A stretch of 50,816 nucleotides of DNA, taken from the NCBI GenBank assembly GCA_035500095.1, contig DATJXN010000121.1, forward strand, positions 1 to 50,816, in the 5' to 3' direction. Positions within the stretch are counted from its first letter, which is position 1. Every line of letters starts with the position of its first letter. Both the position numbers and the translations under genes were made by a program. Positions 44,168-50,816 of this stretch are shown here, piece after piece. The notes under the pieces are model-generated. The model worked only from the letters and a program-made list of their open reading frames with translations, made no database searches and was not told the DNA's origin. The DNA comes from Candidatus Binataceae bacterium (lineage in GTDB: Bacteria > Desulfobacterota > Binatia > Binatales > Binataceae).

Positions 44168-47100
44168 GTGAACAAGCTAATTGCGCTCTACCCGACCGCG
44201 CGCAAAGTCGAGGACTGGTTGAAGCGCCATAGCCGCGGCCGCACCCTGCTCGACTATCCGATCATGACCTTTCCGCAGCTGATCGATCGGCTGTGGCGCG
44301 AATTCGGCCCGCGCGGCACGATGCTCGACGAGTTGCAGGAACTGCTCGCCGCCGATGAGGCGATGGGAGATTCGCGCGCCGCGCTGGGCCGTGCCGATCA
44401 CGTCCTCGGCCTCATCCGCCAGTTCAAGAGCGCGGCGCTCGGGCTGTCCGACCTGCGCGCCGCGGCCGCCGCGCTCCCTGCGCAAGCCGGCGCCGCCCGC
44501 AGCCGTATCGGCGCGCTCGCGGCGGCCTTCGAGCGCTACGAGCGCCTGCTCGCCGCGCGCGGCCTTTGCGATCGTCACGACCGCGAACGAATCGTGCTCA
44601 GACACTTGCTCGCGCTCGAGAAGCGCGGCGCGCGTCCGGCGCTGCTCGACGGCGTCGAGCAACTGCAGGTCGCCGAGATCTACGACTTCAGCCTGCTCCA
44701 GTTCATGATCGTCACCGCGCTCATCCGGATCGTCGGCGACGCGACGCTCACCATCCAGGCCGCCGATCATCCAGCGCGCGGCGGGCGCTTCGCCGAGCTG
44801 ACCTGGAACCGTTTCGTTGCCGAAGAATCGATCGCGGACAAAGTGCTGCCCGGCTTCGTGCGCCGCGGCGGACGCTCCGGGCGCCTCGGCTTCGTGCTCG
44901 AGCGGCTGTTCGTCGAGACCGCCGACGCCGCGCCGCCCGCCGACGGGACGCTCGAAGTGGTGGAAGCGCCGACGCCGCTTGGCGAGATCGAAGAGGTCGG
45001 CCGCGCGATCCGACGCGCGATGGAGTCGGCGCCGCCGATTGCGCCGGAGCGGATCGCGGTCGTCGCGCGCGACCTCGCGCCCTATGCCGAACATCTGCGC
45101 GACGTGTTCCGCCGCTATCGTATTCCGCTCACGATCGGCCAGCCGCCGGCGCTGCGCGCGAGCGCGCCGGCGCGGCTGGTGGCCGAGATTTTGCGCGCGC
45201 CGCGCGAGCGCTTCACACGCGAGTCGCTCGGCGCGCTCTGCCGTTCGCCCCATCTGCTGGCGATTACGCCCGGCCTGGCGCGCGCGCTCGACCAGATCGG
45301 CTATGTCGACAGCGGAGCGCAGCCGCTGCTGGATCGTTTCGACCGCCATCTCGCCGACCTGCGCCGCCGCGCGCTCGAAAAGCGCGCGGCGGCGCAGGTC
45401 ACGGAGCGCGAGAAACTCGACCGGCGCATCGCCGGTCTCGAACCGGCGCGCGAGCGTTTCGCGCGGATGCTCGCCTCGCTTGCGCCGCTCGGCGAGTCCG
45501 CAACGCTCAGCGAGCATCTGGCTCGCCTCGAGCATGCGCTCGAGGCCATGCGCTTCGACCCCGCGGGCGGGGACGGCGAGATCGGCGCGGACGACGATGC
45601 CGTGCGGGCGTGGGGCTCGGTGCGCGCGGCGATGGCGGGGCTCGCGCGATGGGCGGCGGCCGGCGGCGGCGGGCGCGTCGTCGATCCGATGGAGTTCGCT
45701 GCGATGGTCGAGGCGGCGTTCGATTGCGCCGCGGCGCCCGCCGACAGCGAGGCGGCGGGCGCCGTAGCCGCGCTGCCGGTGCTCGAGGCGCGCGGGCTCG
45801 ACTTCGACCTAGTCTTCGTGATCGGGCTCAATGACGGCGCCTTCCCGCACTACCATCCCGACGATCCGCTGCTCCCCGACGAAGTGAAGCTCGCGCTCAA
45901 TCGGCCGCTCGGCGAGGCGCTCCGGCGGCATTTCGGCCCGGAGGCGCCGAGCCGCGCCGGCGCTATTCTGCGCACGCGCCACGACCGCAACGGCGAAGAC
46001 GCCCTGCTGTTTTTTCTCGCCCTCTCGATGCCGTCGCGGCGCGTCGTCCTGAGCTACGCGGCAGCCGACGCGAGCGGCAATCCGGTGGTCCGCTCGCCGT
46101 TCGTCGATGAAGTGCTGCGCGTGCTCGGCCATCCTCAGGGTGCGGCGACGGTGAGGCGCCCGACGGTTGCGGGCGTGATTCCCGCGGCCGGCGATTGTCT
46201 TTCGCGTGGTGAATTTCTCGCCCGCGCTGCGGCCGACGGGATGCTGAACTCGGCCGAGGCGGAAACGATCGAGACTCGCGCGACGCTCGATTCGATAGGC
46301 CTGCGATCGCATTTCGAAACGCAGCGCGAAAAATATCTGGCCCTCCCCGCGCGCGAGGATTTCGCGGACGCGGACAAGCAGGGAATGCGCTACGCGGCGT
46401 TTCCGGCAAAGTTAGCGTTGGCCGGTCGATGGGACGGACGCGTCGCGCCCGATCCGCGTCTGGCGCGGATGCTCAGCGGCGCTCCCGACGATCCCCGGCG
46501 ATGGACCGCGACCGGGCTCGGCGAGCTTGCGGCCTGCGGCTTCAGGTTTTTCGCGCATCGCGTGCTTGGGCTCGACGCGGACGAGGAGCAGGACTACGAA
46601 ATGAGCGCGCCCGAAGGCGGCGAGCTGATTCACGAGGTCTTGCGCCGCCTGGTCGAGCAAATCGACTTTGCCGATCCCTCGCGCGCGCGGAGGGAGGCGG
46701 CCGAAGTAATGAACACGGTGCGCGAGGAGTACCGGGCGCTCGCGCGCGACCGGGGATTTTTCGATCTGCGATGGCGTTCGATCGACCGGACGGCGAAAGA
46801 GTTCATCGACGCGGAAATCGGCAACCGCGCGAAAAATCCCGACGCCGAAATCCGGACCGAGCATCCGGTCAGCTTCATCCTCGACGACCTTCGCACCCCG
46901 GGCCGCCCGCCGCTTCGGATCGAAGGCCGCATCGATCGCCTGGAGCTTCATCCGCGCCGCGGCGCGATCAGGAAGATCCGGGTAATCGACTACAAGAACT
47001 CGCGCGACGCCGGACGCTACAAAAAGATCCTGGATCCTGGCGGCGCGGCGTTCGGATGGACCGACTTTCAGCTGCCGATTTACCTGATGGGCGCGCTCGG

Positions 47101-47392
47101 CGAGTTCGGCGGCCGGCTCGCGCGCGACGCCGAGCTCGAGGCCGGCTATATCGTGCTGCGCAGTTCAGACAAAGAGCAAGTCGCGCCGGTCCCGCGCGCG
47201 ATGGTCGAGAGCGATCCGAAACTGCGTGCGGCAGCAAAGCAGGCGGGCGAGCCTCCGGTCGCCGAACGGATTATCGCGCTGGTGGACGAAGCGCTGGCCG
47301 GCCGTTTCGACGTCGATCCGCGCCGCTGCGACGACTGGTGCCCTTATCGCAAGGTCTGCCGCTACTACAAAGGCGGGGAGCCGGGCGCCTAG
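44168..47392 (+). CDS. addB: AddB-like PD-(D/E)XK nuclease with degenerate helicase domain
   Basis: Likely subunit of an AddAB-type helicase-nuclease that resects double-strand breaks. The 1074-residue protein has a long UvrD/Rep-like region without a readable Walker A near its N terminus. The C-terminal nuclease domain has GRID (D923), VIDYK (D941, K943) and the downstream FQLPIYLMGAL. Cysteines C790, C1054, C1058 and C1064 fit the AddB iron-sulfur cluster, but the last three are spaced Cx3Cx5C rather than the usual Cx2Cx5C. The start is the GTG at 44168, preceded by GGAAGG. It ends 17 bases before the AddA-like gene. Confidence 0.85.
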   Translation: MNKLIALYPTARKVEDWLKRHSRGRTLLDYPIMTFPQLIDRLWREFGPRGTMLDELQELLAADEAMGDSRAALGRADHVLGLIRQFKSAALGLSDLRAAAAALPAQAGAARSRIGALAAAFERYERLLAARGLCDRHDRERIVLRHLLALEKRGARPALLDGVEQLQVAEIYDFSLLQFMIVTALIRIVGDATLTIQAADHPARGGRFAELTWNRFVAEESIADKVLPGFVRRGGRSGRLGFVLERLFVETADAAPPADGTLEVVEAPTPLGEIEEVGRAIRRAMESAPPIAPERIAVVARDLAPYAEHLRDVFRRYRIPLTIGQPPALRASAPARLVAEILRAPRERFTRESLGALCRSPHLLAITPGLARALDQIGYVDSGAQPLLDRFDRHLADLRRRALEKRAAAQVTEREKLDRRIAGLEPARERFARMLASLAPLGESATLSEHLARLEHALEAMRFDPAGGDGEIGADDDAVRAWGSVRAAMAGLARWAAAGGGGRVVDPMEFAAMVEAAFDCAAAPADSEAAGAVAALPVLEARGLDFDLVFVIGLNDGAFPHYHPDDPLLPDEVKLALNRPLGEALRRHFGPEAPSRAGAILRTRHDRNGEDALLFFLALSMPSRRVVLSYAAADASGNPVVRSPFVDEVLRVLGHPQGAATVRRPTVAGVIPAAGDCLSRGEFLARAAADGMLNSAEAETIETRATLDSIGLRSHFETQREKYLALPAREDFADADKQGMRYAAFPAKLALAGRWDGRVAPDPRLARMLSGAPDDPRRWTATGLGELAACGFRFFAHRVLGLDADEEQDYEMSAPEGGELIHEVLRRLVEQIDFADPSRARREAAEVMNTVREEYRALARDRGFFDLRWRSIDRTAKEFIDAEIGNRAKNPDAEIRTEHPVSFILDDLRTPGRPPLRIEGRIDRLELHPRRGAIRKIRVIDYKNSRDAGRYKKILDPGGAAFGWTDFQLPIYLMGALGEFGGRLARDAELEAGYIVLRSSDKEQVAPVPRAMVESDPKLRAAAKQAGEPPVAERIIALVDEALAGRFDVDPRRCDDWCPYRKVCRYYKGGEPGA

Positions 47393-47409
47393 CGCCGGAG
47401 TATTCGATT

Positions 47410-50400
47410 TTGGCGCGAGTCGAACTCACCGAGGAGCAGCGCGACGCGGTTTACGCCGCGGGCAACGCGCTCGTGCGCGCGGGCGCCGGCTCGGGCAAGA
47501 CCGAGGTCCTCTCGCAGCGTTTCGTCGCGCTCGTGGCCGGCGATATCGCGGGGCGCGAGCCGCTCGCGCCGGAGCGGATCGCAGCCATCACCTTCACCGA
47601 AAAGGCCACCGCCGACATGCGCCGGCGGATCGCCGACGTCCTCGACGATCGGATCGCGCGCGAAGGCGACGCCGTGCGCCGGGCGGCGCTGGTTCGCGCG
47701 CGGCGCACGCTCGGGCTCGCGCGCATCTCGACCATCCATGCGTTTTGTGCGCGCCTGCTGCGCGAATTTCCGATCGAGGCCGGCGTCGATCCCGGCTTCG
47801 AAGTGCTCGACGAATACCAGAGCGTCACCTTCCTCCAGGGCCGGTGCTGCGAGCTGCTCGCCGACGCGGTCCGCAAACAGGAGCCCGGCGCGATCCGCCT
47901 GGTGGGCGCGCGCGGCCTCTACGGATTCAAGAATCGAAACGGCGCGATCGGGATCGTGCTGCAGGCGATCGGCGAGAGCGCCCGCCTCGGCAAATCGCCT
48001 CGATGGATTCGCGAAATAGCCGAAGCGACGGCGGCGAAACTGCGCGAATACGGCGCGAGGATTCCCGCGCTGCGCTCGGAGCTGTTCGACCTCGTCGGGC
48101 AATTGCTCGCGGTTCGCGACGCCGGAGGCGCGACCGGAAAGAAACTGCAGGAATTGCGCGACACCTGGCCGTCGCTGCAACCCGCGATTGAAGCGTTCGG
48201 CGCCGAGTCCGATCCCGCGGATCGCTCCGTATTCGACGACCTCCGGCTCGTTCTGCCCACGGCACAAAGCAAGAAGGTCAAGGAGCTGGTTTACGCCATC
48301 CGCGGCAACGACGAACCCGGAGTCATCCCTGCGATACTCGACGCGTACGGCGGCGCGCGCGCGGCGCAGCCAACGCTTGAGATCGCCGCCCTCATCGGCG
48401 ATCTCGGGGCCAAACTCGAACAACGCAAGCGCGCCGAGCGCGCCGTCACCTTCGACGACCTGCTGATCCTGGCCGCGCGCCTGCTCCGCCGCCATCCCGA
48501 AGCCGCCGCGCGCTACCGGCGCGCGCTCGGCGCCCTGCTGGTCGACGAATACCAGGACACCGATCCGATCCAGGATGAAGTCGTGCGCCTGCTCACCAGC
48601 GAAGGCTCGGCCGCGCCGGAACTGTTCATCGTGGGCGACGAGAAACAATCGATCTATCGCTTCCGCGGCGCAGACGTCACGGTCTTCAACCGCGAGCGCG
48701 GGCCGCTCCTTGGACGCGCGCTGCGCGAGAACCGCCGCTCGCTCCCGGCAATCGTCGATTTCGTCAACGCCGTAAGCGCGCGTTCGATGGCGCCCGGCGA
48801 CGACGCGGACGCGAAGCCGTACCGGGTCAGATGGAGCGAAGAGCATCGGCTGCGGGCGATCCGGTCCGCAGACGGCGCGCCCGCCGTTGAGCTGATCGTG
48901 ACACCGACCGGCCCCGAACTCGACACCCGCGCACTTCGGCGGGTCGAGGCAGATGCGATCGCGCGGCGCTGCGCGCGGATGGTAGCGAATAAGGCGGCGG
49001 AGGCGGCGCACAAGGTCGAATTCGGCGAAATCGCGTTGCTGCTGCGTTCGTTCATGGACGTCGCTATCTATGAAGAGGCTTTCCGGCGCGCGGGCGTGCC
49101 GAGCTACACGGTCAAAGGGCGTGGCTTTTACGAGTGCAAGGAAGTGAACGACCTGGCCGCGCTGCTCGCCACGATCGACGATCCGGAAAATCCGCTCGAA
49201 CTTGCGACCGCGCTCCGCTCTCCGCTCTTCGGTCTTTCGGATCAATGCCTGCTCGATATCGCGCTGCATCTGGACGAACGGCGTGCGGCGACCGGAGAGG
49301 CGCGGCGTCTTTGGCAATTGTTCGACGACGCCGGCGAAGACTTCGCGTGGCTCGGCGACGAACGGACGGCGGCGCTCGGCGCGCGGGATACGCTGATCGC
49401 GCTCCGCAAGATGCGCGAGCGCGCCTCGCTGACGGCGATCATCGTCCGCACGCTCGAATCGACCTGCTTCGAGGCGGTGCTGCTCGGCCTCGAAGGCGGC
49501 GCCCAGCGCGCCGCGAACGTGCGCAAGCTCGTCGAAATCGCGCGCGAGTTCGAAGCCCATCGCTTCCTCGGGCTCGGCGACTTCGTGCGCCATCTGCGCC
49601 TCCTGGTCGAGGAAGCCCCGCGCGAACCCCAGGCGCAAATCGCCGGCGAGAATGACAACGTCGTGCGCCTGATGACGATCCATCAGGCCAAGGGCCTCGA
49701 ATTCCCCGTCGTGATCGTCGCCGACCTCGGACGCCGGACGCCGACGAGCAACGAGCAGATCGTGATGACGGCTGAGCACGGGCTGCTCGTTTGCGACACG
49801 GTCGGCGCCGGCGATGAATCGCTGCCCAACCCGCTCGCGGCGCAATATCGAACCGCGGTGAGAGACCAGGAAGAGGCCGAAAGCGCCCGCCTGCTTTACG
49901 TCGCGATGACGCGGGCGCGCGACCGCCTGATCTTGAGCGAAGGCGCGAAGAAATCGAAATCGAGCTGGGTGGACCATGTTCGTGCCGCCGTGGGGACCGA
50001 CAGGGTCGAGGCTTTCGTCGGCGCCGCGGCCGGCGATCGGATAGTTGACGCCAACGGAGTGAAAGTCGTGCTGCGGCGCGCCGACGCGCTCGCGTGCGAG
50101 CCCGGCGCGAAACCACCGGGCGCTGAATCGTCCCCGCCCGCCGAATTGGCGGCCGCAGCGCGCGCGCGGCTCAGCTTCGCCGCGCCGCCCGCGCGCGAAC
50201 TGGTCGTCAGTCCGAGCGCGCTCGAAGACTTCGAGCGATGTCCGCGTCAGTTTTTCCTGCGCCGCGAGCTCGGGTTTCCCGAAGGCGGCCCTGGCGCCAC
50301 CCTCGACGCGAACGGCGACGGGCAGGCCATCGCGATGGGCACCGTTGCGCATGCGGTGCTCGAACAGCTCGCTCCGGCGACGCCTGAGTCAGAGCTCGAA

Positions 50401-50816
50401 GCCGAAATCGCGCGCCTCGTCGGCGTTCATGGCGCGGCGGCCGATCTCGATCCCGCGGCGCAACGCCCGCTCGTACGCGACCTTCTTTGCTACGCGCGGA
50501 GCCGCGAAGATCGCGCGGCGACACGGTCCGAAGCGGTCGCCGCCGTCAGCCGTGAAACGCCCTTCTTCATGAGCCTCGAGGACGACGAGCTGACGCTCTT
50601 CATTCGCGGCCGGATCGATCTGCTGAGCGATGACGGCGAGCGAATCGTCGTAAGCGACTACAAGTATGCGCGCGCCGGAAGCGGAGATTACCGCGTGCAG
50701 ATGGAATGTTACGCGCTGGCCGCGGCCGAGCTTGCACCCGGCCGCGAGGTGAGCGCGGAGATCGTGTATCTGCGCGACCGCGTCGAGCGGCGCCAGCTGG
50801 AGCTGGCGCCGCTCGA
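47410..50816 (+). CDS. addA: AddA-like UvrD/RecB-type helicase-nuclease (3' end outside window)
   Basis: ATP-driven 3'-5' helicase subunit with nuclease, partner of the AddB-like protein. About 1135 codons are visible. Motifs: Walker A GAGSGKT (residues 25-31), ISTIHAFC, DEYQDT (379-384), GDEKQSIYRFRGAD, MTIHQAKGLEFPVVIVADLG and LLYVAMTRARDRL (from residue 828). The C-terminal PD-(D/E)XK nuclease has SPSALEDFERCPRQFFLRRE, GRIDLL with D1070 and SDYK with D1083 and K1085. The start is a TTG at 47410, nine bases after GGAG. The reading frame is open at the window end, so the last part is missing. Confidence 0.9.
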   Translation, partial: MARVELTEEQRDAVYAAGNALVRAGAGSGKTEVLSQRFVALVAGDIAGREPLAPERIAAITFTEKATADMRRRIADVLDDRIAREGDAVRRAALVRARRTLGLARISTIHAFCARLLREFPIEAGVDPGFEVLDEYQSVTFLQGRCCELLADAVRKQEPGAIRLVGARGLYGFKNRNGAIGIVLQAIGESARLGKSPRWIREIAEATAAKLREYGARIPALRSELFDLVGQLLAVRDAGGATGKKLQELRDTWPSLQPAIEAFGAESDPADRSVFDDLRLVLPTAQSKKVKELVYAIRGNDEPGVIPAILDAYGGARAAQPTLEIAALIGDLGAKLEQRKRAERAVTFDDLLILAARLLRRHPEAAARYRRALGALLVDEYQDTDPIQDEVVRLLTSEGSAAPELFIVGDEKQSIYRFRGADVTVFNRERGPLLGRALRENRRSLPAIVDFVNAVSARSMAPGDDADAKPYRVRWSEEHRLRAIRSADGAPAVELIVTPTGPELDTRALRRVEADAIARRCARMVANKAAEAAHKVEFGEIALLLRSFMDVAIYEEAFRRAGVPSYTVKGRGFYECKEVNDLAALLATIDDPENPLELATALRSPLFGLSDQCLLDIALHLDERRAATGEARRLWQLFDDAGEDFAWLGDERTAALGARDTLIALRKMRERASLTAIIVRTLESTCFEAVLLGLEGGAQRAANVRKLVEIAREFEAHRFLGLGDFVRHLRLLVEEAPREPQAQIAGENDNVVRLMTIHQAKGLEFPVVIVADLGRRTPTSNEQIVMTAEHGLLVCDTVGAGDESLPNPLAAQYRTAVRDQEEAESARLLYVAMTRARDRLILSEGAKKSKSSWVDHVRAAVGTDRVEAFVGAAAGDRIVDANGVKVVLRRADALACEPGAKPPGAESSPPAELAAAARARLSFAAPPARELVVSPSALEDFERCPRQFFLRRELGFPEGGPGATLDANGDGQAIAMGTVAHAVLEQLAPATPESELEAEIARLVGVHGAAADLDPAAQRPLVRDLLCYARSREDRAATRSEAVAAVSRETPFFMSLEDDELTLFIRGRIDLLSDDGERIVVSDYKYARAGSGDYRVQMECYALAAAELAPGREVSAEIVYLRDRVERRQLELAPL

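Noticed and set aside
47389..50352. 987-residue minus-strand open frame opposite addA
   Set aside because: Antisense to the AddA-like helicase motifs; no domain recognised in it.

Overview
This is one continuous stretch of a GC-rich (about two thirds G+C by eye) bacterial chromosome. The left 28 kb is a fused ribosomal protein and transcription superoperon read on the minus strand. In transcription order it runs tRNA-Thr(UGU), tRNA-Tyr, tRNA-Gly, tRNA-Thr(GGU), rpmG, tRNA-Trp, secE, nusG, rplK, rplA, rplJ, rplL, rpoB, rpoC, rpsL, rpsG, fusA, tuf, rpsJ, rplC, rplD, rplW, rplB, rpsS, rplV, rpsC, rplP, rpmC, rpsQ, rplN, rplX, rplE, rpsN, rpsH, rplF, rplR, rpsE, rpmD, rplO and secY (cut by the window edge). 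The rif, str, S10 and spc clusters are therefore contiguous. A good sigma70-type promoter lies just upstream of the first tRNA. A second, weaker candidate sits at the rpoC stop codon, followed by three hairpins before rpsL.

The right 23 kb is ordinary housekeeping DNA in short operons. A yfcG-type glutathione transferase homologue (+) converges on an rlmB-type rRNA methyltransferase (-). Next comes a plus-strand run: lptF, lptG, an F420-type flavin/deazaflavin split-barrel protein, an M24 peptidase, a frameshifted DUF202 membrane protein, a HAD phosphatase and a small DUF3566-like membrane protein. A minus-strand operon follows: aroF (DAHP synthase), ldcA, a class C beta-lactamase-like serine hydrolase, copA (Cu+ P-type ATPase) and mpl. 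The LdcA and Mpl pair implies murein tripeptide recycling. The window ends with a plus-strand repair module: an SbcD/Mre11-like phosphoesterase, an AddB-like nuclease and an AddA-like helicase-nuclease cut by the window end.

The organism is Gram-negative (LptF/LptG, and Mpl acting on meso-diaminopimelate peptides). It uses AddAB-type rather than RecBCD-type break processing and has zinc-binding forms of S14, L33 and L24. EF-Tu carries a four-cysteine insertion. The F420-type protein together with outer-membrane genes and high GC would fit an uncultured lineage such as Binatota or another Desulfobacterota-like phylum, but that placement is a weak inference. I saw no mobile element, CRISPR array, rRNA gene or replication origin.

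No gene set here looks like a wholly new system. The most unusual features are short tandem duplications in three superoperon spacers (one copying the 3' end of tuf), the promoter-like element and hairpins at the rpoC-rpsL junction, the copper ATPase inside a murein-recycling operon, the phosphoesterase-AddB-AddA module, and several strong non-coding hairpins.
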